Positions 41,850 through 52,563 of a stretch of 64,000 bases of DNA are shown here, piece by piece (position 1 is the stretch's first letter; each line of letters starts with the position of its first letter). A model generated the notes under the pieces. That model made no database searches, was not told the DNA's origin, and worked only from the letters and a program-made list of their open reading frames with translations. The translations under genes were made by a program, and so were the position numbers. This DNA is from Dipteris shenzhenensis (lineage: Eukaryota; Polypodiophyta; Polypodiopsida; Gleicheniales): assembly GCA_047967505.1 (NCBI GenBank), contig CM106539.1; one strand, 5' to 3'.

Positions 41850-42776
41850 TTGAAACAAGACTTATCTGCAGAGTTCGACATGAAAGATCTTGGACTTATG
41901 CACTATTGTCTTGGAATTGAGTTCTGGAGAGATCCACATAGCACATTCATGAGTCAGCTCAAGTATGTTGATAGTCTCCTAAAGAAGTTTCATATGGCAG
42001 ATTCCAAGATTGCAGCCACTCCCATGGAACAGAGTTTGAAACTTACTAAAGATTCACAAAAGCCTACAGTCAATGACAGATACTATAGGCAACTCATCGG
42101 CGGATCTCTTATATATCTGACTATCACTCGGCTAGATATTTGTTATGTAGTAAGCTCACTAGCACAGTTTATGGCAAATCCAATACAATCTCACTGGAAT
42201 GCAGCCAAAAGAGTCTTGAAATACATAAGAGGTACAAGACAGTTTGGGATAGAATACAGTCATCCATGGTTGCATGGATATTGTAACAGTGACTATGCCA
42301 GAGATCATGAGACCAGGAGATCAACACAGGGATATGCATTTTTCCTTGGTCAAGGTGCTATATCATGGTTGTCAAACAACAGCCAACTGTTTCTTTTTTC
42401 TTTGACTAATGAAGCAGAACATAGAGCACTCACTACAGGTGCATGAAGGGTGCATGTGAGGCTATATGGCTCAGAAGACTATTGTCAGAAACAAATTACT
42501 TTGATGTGTCAAAGGCAACAACAATATATTGTGATAATCAATCGGCTCAAGCATTGCCAAGAATCTAGTATATCACTCCAAGACAAAGCACATTGATGTC
42601 AGAGAGCAATTCATCAGAGAAAGAGTGTTACCTAGTGACATCACACTACAGCATTGTGATAGCAAAGAACATGTTGTAGACATCTTTACCAAACCACTTG
42701 GTAAAGAGCTATTCGAAAAACACCGACTAGCTCTTGGTTTGATGCAGAGGAAGGACATACCCATGAAAAGGGTGTG
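41850..42776 (+). pseudogene. Copia RNase H region of element G
   Basis: GLMHYCLGIEFW, ITRLDICYVVSSLAQFM and GYCNSDYARDHETRRSTQGYAF mark the RT-RNase H connection and RNase H domain. A stop near 42446 and frame changes follow. The polyprotein end MKRV-stop lies at about 42776, followed by a short spacer and the polypurine tract at 42853-42864. Confidence 0.83.
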
Positions 42777-42864
42777 ATGGAATGTAATGCTCAGTCCTTC
42801 TTTGATTCCCAGAATCATCATCTTGAGGGAAGGCCTACTTCATGATGTTAATCTTGAGGGAAGG

Positions 42865-43121
42865 TGTTGAGAGTTCATGCTCAACATCATGTGATCACGT
42901 GTGCATAGCACCATCATGTGATCATATGTGCATAGCACTAACCTTATAGAGTGCTATAAAGAAAAGGGTTAGATCCCCTAACCCTAACCCTAAATGGGTT
43001 TGTATACATTCTAGTTTTTCAACTAAATCTAGTGTACAGTTAGTCATTTGTGGTGTGCTCTCTAGCTGTGCCCTCTCTCCTCATCTCCACTTTTCTCCTC
43101 CCCCCTCTTCATATTTTGTCA
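42865..43121 (+). repeat. Element G 3' LTR
   Basis: 257 bp, the same length as the 5' copy. TATAAAG at 42955-42961 and the telomere-like motif at 42976-42994 are preserved. Confidence 0.93.
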
Positions 43122-43126
43122 CAGCT

Positions 43127-44833
43127 TGCATGTGAGGAGGCAACTGCCCCCTATAATTCGGATTGTACCAGCAATTACACTGTCATGATTTCGTTTGAGA
43201 CAGAACTCACATTGAGCTTTCTCAGATGACCCGGCTTCTGATAGCCCCATACTTTTCAAATGCTTTTTTATCTTTTTCTCTAACTTCTCATCCCATGAGG
43301 AAGCTTTGGCCTTTTTCTTTGACTTGGAACTCCCCTTGGACTTTCCCTTCTTGGATTCTTGCTTTCTTTTTCTCTTGGACTTCATGTCCTCATCATCCGA
43401 AGCATCCGAATCATCTTTCTCGGGCTCGGGTTCTGCATCATCATCCTCACTATCGGTGTTAGAGTCTTTGTCCGAATCTATGTTCGAATCTGAATCCTTT
43501 GCATCCTTCTTTTTTCCATTTTTTGACTTGCTTTTGGTCATGCCAAATCTCCGTTCCACACATTGTGCAGCTGCTACCATGTTATCGAAGTCATTGGCTC
43601 CTGCCAATGTATCCCTTCCAGCAACAACACTTCTCAATTCCTTATTTAACTCCTTGCAGAAATAATCCCCCAATGGGTCCTCATTGAGTCTCTGAGTGGT
43701 GGCTAGCCTCTAGTTCAGATTTTGAAACTTCTAGGCATAGTCTTCTACCAATAGATCCTTCTGTTTCAATTGTCAGAGCTTCTTGAGTATTTCTTCTAGT
43801 GTTTTCTCCTGTCTGAATCCTGACAGAAGCTTGTTTTAAAGCATCATAATCTGAAAAGCGATTCATACCATATTGAATGAAATAACTCATAGCCTTGCCC
43901 ACCAAGGTTGCTGCCAATTGTTCCTTCTTGACCGCATCACCAAGCTGACCTTCGAAACCCCTTGCTACCCATTGGGTCTCAAATTGCCCAATGTGACTAT
44001 TAGGGCCTTGTTTTGTCTTGCCACTAAATTTAGCAGAGCAGACTTTGGGGTTCTCCATGTTGACTGTGCTGGGTTGATGGAAACTACTGGTTTTGCTCTC
44101 CTCCTTGGGTGGGGTTTGCTCAGGAGTGGATCAAACAATTATTTTTGTGCTCCTACATACAACCCAAATGTTGTGTGGTACCCAAAAGTTGTCTGAATGA
44201 AGGTTTCTGATGGAGATCATGTAAAATTTTTTGCATTAATTACATCTTGGTATTCTGAATTTCCTCCATAACTAGTAGAAGGATCTTCACCTGATGATGT
44301 ATTACCAGGAACCAAGTCCTCATCTTTCAAACTAGGGGCACTTTCATCCACCTCTGGCTGGATTTCGAATGGTTCTACTACCTCTTCCTGCGTTCCAACC
44401 ATCTCGCCAAGACCTTCTTCATTTGTATCAATACGACCCCTTGCTCGGGCCCTTGTAAAGCACAGACAACTGATATGTCGAGGAGATGACTCCGTTTTCT
44501 CCATGTCTGACATCTGCTACCACTCTCTCCATGAACATTCTGTGAGATTGCTGGACTCCTGCTTTCTGTCTTTAGATTGAATTGCTTGCATCAGCCTCAA
44601 TGCTCCCTGACATTTCCATGCATGATTTCTCCTACATGAATTCTCACCTCTTCTGCTGCAAACCTCGGATTAGTTCCCGCACATTCCTGATAATCACTTG
44701 AAGTGCTTCATAATTCCCACCATTCACCGTTGCCTATTGGAGGTTCCTTAGCACCTAGAGAGCATGATAGAGAATATTAATTTCTCCCTACAAGTGTTGT
44801 ATCATTCCACAGACTGGACGCTATGTGTGTGCA
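43127..44833 (-). mobile_element. Ty3/gypsy gag remnant
   Basis: Minus-strand frames: an N-terminal coiled-coil-like part (about 44520-44800), 44217-44513 (acidic), 43681-44058 with KFSGKTKQGPNSHIGQFETQW and RFSDYDALKQAS (capsid-like), and 43119-43673 with KELNKELRSVV, then a long Asp/Ser/Glu and Lys stretch and a partial knuckle CEFCLKRNH. Frameshifts separate the parts. The remaining knuckle is cut near the insertion point of element G. No pol follows on the other side of G. Confidence 0.6.
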
Positions 44834-44838
44834 TTCTA

Positions 44839-45178
44839 TGTCAAAAGAATGTAGGATCATGCTAAACCTGGTGCACACAAGATCAGCGGAAGAACTAAGG
44901 TGGCTCAAAGCACACTAAATAAGACATGAGAGGGAGATAGCAAATCTATATCTCTTGCAATGTGTGTGTTCAACAATACATGATAGGCCTCTTATATAGA
45001 GAGTGCCCTTTGAATAGTCAACACATGTGTGATCCTCTCATCCACATCTCTCCTTGTGGATAACCTCAATCCACATCTCCACATCATGTAGTCCACATCT
45101 TAGGGTGGCTACTTTAATTCTTTCCTATACCATACCTTAGCCCTTTAATCTATGTGCTCATGGCACCATATCTCAACA
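44839..45178 (-). repeat. Element H 3' LTR
   Basis: 340 bp. The minus strand starts TGTTGAGATATGGTGCC and ends TTTTGACA. A TATATAAG box lies at 44992-44999 (minus). Identical to 46458-46797. Confidence 0.95.
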
Positions 45179-45320
45179 CCTCCCCTTGGTGCCATGATCC
45201 TTTGGCTACTGCAAGGTGGTCAGATGTGAGTTTACAAATCCATCACCTCCCCTTAGTGCATACATTGCTACTTAAGGTGGTCAAGTGTGGCTTCTACATG
45301 TCAATACCTCCCCTGGGTGC
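45179..45320 (-). repeat. Triplicated polypurine-tract units of element H
   Basis: CCTCCCC (minus GGGGAGG) occurs at 45179, 45246 and 45307, each followed on the plus strand by a GTGC word and later AGGTGGTCA. The units are about 61-67 bp. Element E has only one such tract. Confidence 0.85.
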
Positions 45321-45422
45321 TTTCATAGCTACTCTCAGGTGGTCAGGTTTGATTACAAAAAATAGGCAAGGTTGGCAAGGTTTTTGCTTTCACAATACAT
45401 TCCTTTTATGTCACCTTTTGGC

Positions 45423-45770
45423 TCATGGCTTGATGACGAAGGCGTTTGCTTCTTTGCTTGGTGTAGCTGGTTGCATGATGCTTTGTTCTTCCATGTGCCT
45501 TGATGCTTTATGTGTGGATGCCATGCTTTCTGCTATGGTCATCTCATGCACTTGTGCTTTCGGCATGCTTTGTGCGTTCATGCGTTGCTTTTTCATTTGT
45601 TGCAAAGGTCTTACCAATTGATTTCTTTCAATATTGGCAGTGTCTAATTGCATACAATGATTCTGATCTGACAGGCGCGTAGAGCTCGGAAAGACGATCA
45701 CTTTTCCTTTTTGGAGCGTGTCCAAATTTTTCCTGGATTGCAAGTTACGCCTTGTTGAAGGTTTTGTGAA
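45423..45770 (-). other. Conserved internal module of H (shared with E)
   Basis: This region aligns with 51120-51400 of element E; 45593-45662 is identical to 51222-51291 over 70 bp. A minus frame of 106 codons is open here and a homologous frame is open in E. However, most base differences between E and H outside the identical block change amino acids, so I favour a conserved nucleic-acid element over a protein. It is Gln-rich if translated. Confidence 0.6.
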
Positions 45771-46445
45771 GAAGAGGGCCTTTGATGATGTGTCATAGGC
45801 TATTCACATGCAACTTGAAAATTGTGCTTGGCAAGAGTTTACTGTGCTGAGGTAGGCCTATGCCACGTGACACACTTTTAACTAAACTGAATTAACCCAG
45901 AGTTCAAACAAACCTAACTATGATCCAAGTAACTGAACCTAACCCCACTAACTGAACCACCCCTAGCTGTGATTAAGTTTTATCTCTGACACGTGTCAAT
46001 TGTGGAGACCTTAGGACTTTGTGAAGAGATAATTCAGCAGAGATCTCGTCTGCGATGTAATGAGGACGGCGTCGTGGCTGGTGGAGTTGAGACTTTTCGC
46101 AGGAGTGTTTTGTGAAGCTCAGACCTTTCATCCACTCGTCAATGCCTTTCCAACTTATGTGCCCAAGAGAAATCCCTTTGCCAGTTCGTTTCAGCAAAAG
46201 GGAGCTGTAGAAGCAGGTAGTCGAAGGTCCCGTCGCTACTGCTATCAGTCCACCTCGCTGGCTGTTGAAGCAGATCGAGGCTCCTTCATTGCTGGGAGCT
46301 GTGGAGGGATGGAAACACGAGACTTCGGTTGCTGCTTATGAGCTTGTGTCTACGGAGTCACCAGGTTTTTGTTGGAGTGATGAAGTGCGCCGTCGACAGA
46401 TCACTGATGGACTGGTGCTTGTAGGAGACTGGGAGCTAAACCTAT

Positions 46446-46457
46446 GCTCTGATACCA
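46446..46457 (-). promoter_or_regulatory. Element H primer-binding site
   Basis: The reverse complement is TGGTATCAGAGC, followed by ATAGGTTTAGCTC as in element E. Confidence 0.92.
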
Positions 46458-46797
46458 TGTCAAAAGAATGTAGGATCATGCTAAACCTGGTGCACACAAG
46501 ATCAGCGGAAGAACTAAGGTGGCTCAAAGCACACTAAATAAGACATGAGAGGGAGATAGCAAATCTATATCTCTTGCAATGTGTGTGTTCAACAATACAT
46601 GATAGGCCTCTTATATAGAGAGTGCCCTTTGAATAGTCAACACATGTGTGATCCTCTCATCCACATCTCTCCTTGTGGATAACCTCAATCCACATCTCCA
46701 CATCATGTAGTCCACATCTTAGGGTGGCTACTTTAATTCTTTCCTATACCATACCTTAGCCCTTTAATCTATGTGCTCATGGCACCATATCTCAACA
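46458..46797 (-). repeat. Element H 5' LTR
   Basis: 340 bp, identical to the 3' LTR at 44839-45178. Confidence 0.95.
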
Positions 46798-46849
46798 TTC
46801 TACCCCATGCACTCCGGTTCCATAGCATTTGCACGAAGGAGCCATATGT

Positions 46850-47060
46850 TCCTCTCTTCTCATGTTCACAATCAAAAGTGGCTAATTGCTTTGCAAGGTC
46901 AGATTGCTTATAGGCACAGTTTGTTTTGACTTAACATCTTTGATTATTAACTGTTTCAAGATTCGATTCATTCGTTCTGATTGTCCATCCCCTTGCGGGT
47001 AGAACGTCTACAAATTACTCAACTTCGATATGCTGACTGCCTTCGTTGTCTTTCAACTCC
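46850..47060 (-). pseudogene. Gypsy integrase fragment
   Basis: The minus strand at about 46910-47005 encodes FYPQGDGQSERMNRILKQL, the segment around the catalytic Glu of gypsy integrases (P-Q-x-D-G-Q-S/T-E-R). Surrounding frames are broken. It lies upstream, in minus reading, of the gag remnant at 43-44.8 kb, so it comes from a different element. Confidence 0.65.
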
Positions 47061-47511
47061 TTTTCTGCATTCGGTCGAAATGCTTAATTCATTAGCAGGA
47101 TTGCCAGTGTAATAAGTAGAGATTAAATCCCAAAATCTTCCTGTTAGTAGAGATACAGCATCATCGAGAATACATTCAAAACTTCCGAAAGAGAATACAT
47201 CAACTCAGATTTTAGTGCAACATAGATATTCGATTAAGGCAAACAACTGCATATTTCTTGTATTATAAATGCTTTTGTCACAATAGCATATAGAGAATAG
47301 ACATAAAACTGGATAAAACATAGTCCGATGAGAAGTAGCATATCTGCATTCGGAATACTGCACTACACGCATACGAGCCAAACATGTAACTTCCTACACG
47401 TGGAAGTTTCTTACTAACTTGCATACGTGCCTCATCAGTGGTTGCACAACTACTCCCTATTAAGGTTTTCCATATGTCCTATATCATTGCTAAAGATAAA
47501 GAGTTCATAAG
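47061..47511. other. Unassigned spacer left of element C
   Basis: AT-rich sequence with no recognised feature. It ends at the 3' LTR of C. Confidence 0.4.
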
Positions 47512-47866
47512 TGTGAAGAGACTGGGAAACAAGGAAGGAGTCTCACTTGCAGCTTTCTCACATACACAATGGGGGAATATACACAAAGGTGGAGGCTGAA
47601 AATAGTTTTCCTCTTGTTAGTTGTGAAATCTAAAAGAACTCTAAGTACAAAAGAATAGGTGAACCCTATATGTGGGTCTCAAACCAATTTCAGCTAACTA
47701 AGGTGGCATACTAACTGAGCCACTAACTAGAGTACATAAAGATAGCTGTCATCCAGCTATTATTCATGGGCAGTGTACCAACCGCATCTGTAGCTAACAA
47801 GTTGGTGACATAAATGCACACAACGGTCACCCTGGCATATCATGAGTGGAGTTTAATATCTCAACA
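47512..47866 (-). repeat. Element C 3' LTR
   Basis: 355 bp, minus start TGTTGAGATATTAAAC, end TCACA. A polypurine tract (minus CTCAAGGGGGAG) abuts it at 47867-47878. Confidence 0.9.
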
Positions 47867-47879
47867 CTCCCCCTTGAGC

Positions 47880-49123
47880 TCAATCCCAATTCCTGCACAC
47901 CAAGCAGGTCTCTGAACTTGTGCAGCTTCTCTGTGCCCAATGCCTTCGTGAATATGTTAGCTACTTGACCCTCTGTACTGACATAAACTAGATTAATAAA
48001 ACCTACTAGAGCCTTCTCCCACACATAGTGATAATGCACCTCAATGTGCTTTGTTCTAGCATGATAGACTGGGTTATTTGCCAAGTGTATACTGCTCATG
48101 TCATCACAATAAATGACAACTAGCCCATCTGTAGACTGATGCATATGCATCATAAAGTAGCTTATGCAACCAAGCTGCCTCACATGCAGCCATTGCTGCA
48201 CCCTTGTACTTAGCCTCTGTGCTTACTGTAGGCTGTTTCTTGTTGCTACAAGTGACTGCAGCACTCCCAAAAGAGAATATATATCCACTTATAGATCATC
48301 TATCAGAAATACTACTAGCCCAATCAACATCAGTGTATCCATGCAACTATATCTGAACCCTAGTCTCATAAAATAGTCCATACTACAATGTGGACTTCAC
48401 ATACCTCAGTATGTGTCTAGCCGCATCCAAATGCGATTTTGTTGGAGCCTACATAAACTGACTTACAAACCCAATAGCATAGCTCTAATTTGGCCTAGTA
48501 ATAGTCATATAAATCAAACTTCCTACCATGCGTTTGTACATAGTAGGGTCTTCCAGAAGCTCACCTACATCCACGCTCAACTTCACGTTTTGCTCCAAAG
48601 GAACTGAAATAGGCCTACAGCCTGTCGTCCCATATTTGGATAGCATGTCCAATCCATACTACCTCTGCAAGAGACATATCCCACTTGTGGATCTAATCAC
48701 CTCAATGCCCAAGAAGTAATGCAGCTCTCCCAAATCCTTTATCTCAAACTTCTACTTCAATATCATTTTCACATGAAGGATATCTTCATCACTATCACCT
48801 GCGATGATCAAATCATCAACATAAATGACAAGCAGCATAATACCTTTCTCTGTTTTTCTCACATAAAGTGAGAAATCTGCCGTGGAAATATGAAAACCAA
48901 TAGTGACAAGATACTGTCCTATCTTGTCAGACCATGCTCTAGGTGCTTGCTTCAAGCCATACAAGGCTTTCTTCAACCTACAAACAAACTCAGGATGAAA
49001 ATCATGCACATAACCTGGTGGCTGCTCCATATAGACCTCTTCTTGCAAATCACCATGCAAAAAGGCATTCTTTACATTGATTTGATGTAAAGACCATCCC
49101 TTCGATGCAGCCATAGCAATGAC
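47880..49123 (-). pseudogene. Copia RT (3' part) and RNase H of element C
   Basis: The RT part at 48752-49114 reads HQINVKNAFLHGDLQEEVYME, LYGLKQAPRAWSDKIG and LLVIYVDDLIIAGD with an intact Y-V-D-D. Its first catalytic Asp motif reads INVKNAF where D has MDVKDAF, so the usual D is N. RNase H follows in broken frames, ending with VYVSTEGQVANIFTKALG (about 47930-48000). Several stops are present. Confidence 0.85.
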
Positions 49124-49472
49124 TGTTGAGAGTTATGGTGCCATGAGCACATGTAGAGCAAAGGTATGAGTAAAGGGCAAGCTACCACATGGCATGGAGG
49201 AGATATCCCACATGTGAGCAAGCATATGGATGTAAGTACCCTCACCTATAAAAGGAAGGTTCATTTGAAGTAATATCAATCAAGCCCTTTGCACTATCTC
49301 AAGATTCTCTTTATGAGTCCAAGCTAATCTATCTTGGAACCTAATTGACTTGAGGTACATGTCATGAGCTTTCTCTTCATCATGTTTGCACTTAGGTTGC
49401 ATCCTCCTTAGATTAGTGTTTTATTAGGATATTGTCTCATGACTAAGAGAGCTCAATCCCTCTCTTTTAACA
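49124..49472 (+). repeat. Element E 5' LTR
   Basis: 349 bp, starting TGTTGAGAGTTATGG and ending TTTTAACA. TATAAAA at 49247-49253. Confidence 0.94.
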
Positions 49473-49484
49473 TGGTATCAGAGC
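49473..49484 (+). promoter_or_regulatory. Element E primer-binding site
   Basis: TGGTATCAGAGC follows the LTR directly. Confidence 0.92.
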
Positions 49485-50292
49485 ATAGGTTTAGCTCTCC
49501 TAGTGTAGCTCATTAGTAGTTCACTAGGATTGCTCCCATTCCTAGATTAGTTTTAGAATGAAAGATTAGTTTTAGATCTCTAGAGTTCTTCATTTAGAGA
49601 GTTCAGTTCATTGTGAGCTTGAGTGTTCCTCATTTCGTGAGAGTGAGAGAGTCCCTTGAATATTTTCTTTGAGAGAGAGATTGTGTGTGTAAGAGTTTCT
49701 TAAAGTGAGAGTTCTTCTACCGTTTGGAAACTCCCATCACTTGGAGGCATTTCATGGGCCGGTGCTTCGACAGTCATTGAGGCTTCTACAACTAGTTGGT
49801 CGTTTGCCATAGTTCCCAACCTGAATGAATTAACGGTGAGAGCTCTGCGAGATGCAAAAGGAGTCAATACTTACAGAGTGAGGTAAAAAATGGGAGCTGG
49901 GTAGTGCGACAACAACAAGGGATGAGCTACTGGGAGGAGCAAATGTCCAAGGCAAGAAAGCCTCCATCAATGAGCCCTTGAAGAACACCAGCTTCAGCCA
50001 AGCCTTCACCAACAAGACGACCATAGCACCGGCTACTCTTGCCTACACCTCTGACCCGCCATTTTGGCTCCAAGCACCCTCACGACCCTCTACAAGGCAC
50101 CATAGTGCCAAGCCTCAGCTTCCAATGCCACCTCCACATAGGCTGGCGGCATCTACAACCCTCAGCGCCTCCTTGCTCTCCTCCTTCTATTCAATCAAAG
50201 AGATGATCCTCCATGAAGCCCTCCTTGACCCAATAGAATTCTTGTAGTCTAGGAGGCAATGCGGGCGTCGAGAGGAGGGTTGCCCATGGAGG

Positions 50293-50770
50293 TGCCACTG
50301 AAATTGGTGGAGGAAGCATATCAACACTCTCAAGTCTCTTGAGGCCATCACGGACGACAAGGAGGGAGTATCGAGCCTGCTGGCAGACATGAGAGAAATT
50401 CGACTCATAGAGGTAATGAGCAGCTGCCCTACATAAGATGACTTGAAGGCAGTAGTAGCCAACAACACAGCATAGCAGCAATAGCAAGCAGCTTCTCCTC
50501 CATCTCCAGTGACACAGTAGCTCCAATAGAGATTCGGTGCTGGCAAGGTCCAAAGACAACAGTAGCAACCATCCTCTGCAACGCATAAGCTCCAGAGATT
50601 CAAGATGATGGAGCAGGACACTGGGTTCATGGAGAGGGCAGCAATGACACCACCCTTGATGCTACATGACCAGAGAGTCACCTCGAGAGGCTTCATTGAG
50701 ATGATCAGGGGGTACTAGGAGAGAAGGCAGCGCTTGAAACTCGAAGTTGCGAGCCATCGGTGTTCCATTG
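50293..50770 (+). pseudogene. Decayed unknown coding stretch in element E
   Basis: One plus frame reads KHINTLKSLEAITDDKEG, SSLLADMREIRLIEVM, a Gln-rich run, then KLQRFKMMEQDTGFMERAA and SRGFIEMIRGY. It is broken by about six stops (one TAA, the rest TAG), almost all in Gln-rich context where CAG or CAA would be natural. I do not recognise the protein. It may be a diverged gag-like product or captured host sequence; the pattern of stops suggests it was once translated. Confidence 0.4.
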
Positions 50771-51119
50771 CAGAGAAGAGCACCGCGCCATCACCACTGT
50801 GCTTGAGGCCTCCCCACACCAAGATTTCATCACCTTAGGCCATGTGGAAATGCCATGTGGCAGATAGGGTTAGTCAACTAAACCCACCGAGGTAAGGTTA
50901 GGTAAAGGCTTGGTCAGTTTTCTGCCACGTGGTAGATCAAAACAAATCATGGTTAAGTTAACTCACTACACTAAACCATGGTTAGGTTGAAGTTTAGGAT
51001 TGGTTAAAAAATTACCATGTGGCACAATGCCACCTAAGCACACAACCCCTGCCAAGCACAATTTATAATTCTGCATGTGAATCCCTGTGCCACATCATAA
51101 GGCCACCTTCTTTCTCAGA

Positions 51120-51410
51120 GAATCTTTAAGAAGGCGTAACTTGCAATCCAAGAAGAATTTGCACACGCTCCAAAAAGAAAAAGTGATCATCTTTTTGAGC
51201 TCTACGTGCCTGTCAGATCGAAATCATTGTATGCAATTAGACACTGCCAATATTGAAAGAAATCAATTGGTAAGACCTTTGCAACAAATGACAAATCAAA
51301 TCATGAATGTACACATCATTGCAATAAGCATGCCAAAAGCACAAGTGCATGAGATGACCATAGCACGAAGCATGGCATTCACACATAAAGCATCAAGGCA
51401 TATATTAAAG
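51120..51410 (+). other. Conserved internal module of E (shared with H and, in part, G)
   Basis: 51138-51215 resembles 37857-37935 of G (words GAAGAATTTG, CTCCAAAAAG, GCTCTACGTGC), and 51222-51291 is identical to the reverse complement of 45593-45662 in H. The position near the 3' end and the conservation across different LTRs suggest a cis-acting role such as packaging, dimerisation or RNA stability; this is inference. Confidence 0.6.
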
Positions 51411-51601
51411 AACGAGCAAGTCAACTACGTGGAGTCATCATCAAGCCATGAGCAGAATGACAGGAACAACATGTATTGAGAAACAAAAAATCTTGCCAAC
51501 CTTGCCTATATTTTGTAAATCAAACCTGACCACCTGATAGTTCTTGTAACTCACATCTGACCACCTTGCAGTAGCCAAAGGATCATGGCACCAAGGGGAG
51601 G

Positions 51602-51950
51602 TGTTGAGAGTTGTGGTGCCATGAGCACATGTAGAGCAAAGGTATGAGTGAAGGGCAAGCTGCCACATGGCATGGAGGAGATATCCCACATGTGAGCAAG
51701 CATATGGATGTAAGTACCCTCACCTATAAAAGGGAGGTTCATTTGAAGTAATATCAATCAAGCACTTTGCACTATCTCAAGATTCTCTTTATGAGTCCAA
51801 GCTAATCTAACTTGGAACCTAATTGACTTGAGGTACATGTCATGAGCTTTCTCTTCATCATGTTTGCACTTAGGTTGCATCCTCCTTAGATTAGTATTTT
51901 ATTAGGATGTTGTCTCATGACTAAGAGAGCTCAATCCCATTCTTTTAATA
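51602..51950 (+). repeat. Element E 3' LTR
   Basis: 349 bp, ending TTTTAATA before the ATGAC duplication. TATAAAA at 51725-51731. Confidence 0.94.
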
Positions 51951-51955
51951 ATGAC

Positions 51956-52240
51956 TGCTCTTACAGTTGCCATCCTTGCAATCGGACTGAATGTTTCTTC
52001 ATAATCAATGCCATATGTCTGTGCATACCCCTTGACAGCTAATCTTGCCTTGTATCAGCTCACAGAACCATCTGCATTGTGCTTCACCTTATAAACCCAC
52101 TTGCAGCCAATTGCATTCTTGTCTTTAGGCAAAGGTACTGATTCCCATGTAGCATTTGCTTCCAAGGCATCCATTTCTTCATCCATGGCTTTCCCCCATT
52201 TTTATTCTCCCATGGCTTGCTCAAAAGAAGTGGGTTTTGG
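51956..52240 (-). pseudogene. RT N-terminal segment of element C
   Basis: Minus reading gives the RT start with [27 protein letters not shown] and [14 protein letters not shown], continuing across the E insertion to 49123. A TGA interrupts near 52060, where D reads on. It is cut at 52240 by the insertion of D. Confidence 0.82.
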
Positions 52241-52551
52241 TGTTGAGATATCGAGCTCCACTCATGATATGCCAGGGTGGCCGTTGTGCATTTATGTCAT
52301 AGCTGCAGATGTAGTTGGTACACCGCCCATGAATAATAGCTGGATGATAGCTATCTTTATGTACTCTAGTTAGTGGCTCAGTTAGTATGCCACCTTCATC
52401 TAATCCTTTTGTACTAAGAGAGAGTTCTTTTGACTTTCACAACTAAGAAGAGGAAAACTATTTTCAGCCTCCACCTTTGTGTGTATTCCCCCATTGTGTA
52501 TGTGACAAAGCTGCAAGTGAGACTCCTTACCTCTCTCCCACTCTCTTCTCA
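52241..52551 (+). repeat. Element D 5' LTR
   Basis: 311 bp, TGTTGAGATATCGAGC to CTCTTCTCA. Shorter than the 3' copy through internal deletions. Confidence 0.93.
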
Positions 52552-52563
52552 TGGTATCAGAGC
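52552..52563 (+). promoter_or_regulatory. Element D primer-binding site
   Basis: TGGTATCAGAGC, initiator Met-tRNA type. Confidence 0.92.

Larger units (their letters stand above)
35783..43121 (+). mobile_element. Element G: Ty1/copia retrotransposon with long leader
   Basis: Two 257-bp LTRs (35783-36039, 42865-43121), a perfect CAGCT duplication (35778-35782, 43122-43126), a primer site and a polypurine tract define it. Between them lie a 2.5-kb leader without gag motifs, then gag, protease, integrase, RT and RNase H in copia order. LTR copies differ at roughly a dozen positions by eye, about 5 percent. Gag holds a 316-bp tandem duplication that shifts frame. Its leader shares a short block with non-autonomous elements E and H. 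Confidence 0.95.
44839..46797 (-). mobile_element. Element H: very young non-autonomous LTR retrotransposon
   Basis: LTRs at 44839-45178 and 46458-46797 are each 340 bp and, compared base by base, identical. TTCTA target duplications lie at 44834-44838 and 46798-46802. The primer site is at 46446-46457 on the minus strand. The 1.28-kb interior encodes no recognisable gag or pol. It shares its interior with element E, including a perfect 70-bp block. Near the 3' LTR the polypurine tract is repeated three times. It must be mobilised by proteins from another element. Confidence 0.96.
49124..51950 (+). mobile_element. Element E: non-autonomous LTR retrotransposon nested in C
   Basis: LTRs at 49124-49472 and 51602-51950 are each 349 bp and differ at about 11 sites. 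ATGAC duplications lie at 49119-49123 and 51951-51955. The primer site is 49473-49484 and the polypurine tract AAGGGGAGG at 51593-51601. The interior has no copia or gypsy domain. It carries a decayed unknown coding stretch (about 50293-50770), a CCACGTGG-type region and the module shared with H. Removal restores the RT reading of C. Confidence 0.96.

Noticed and set aside
44839-45178. Solo LTR duplication or assembly duplication instead of an element
   Set aside because: The matching TTCTA duplication, primer site and polypurine tracts in the right places show a bona fide insertion, so LTR identity reflects youth.
45179-45320. A CRISPR-like array of spaced repeats
   Set aside because: Only three imperfect repeats, eukaryotic context, and they are explained as polypurine-tract units of an LTR element.
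45423-45743. A conserved Gln-rich protein shared by E and H
   Set aside because: The frame is open in both, but most differences outside the identical block are nonsynonymous and G's version of part of it has a stop, so I prefer a conserved nucleic-acid module.
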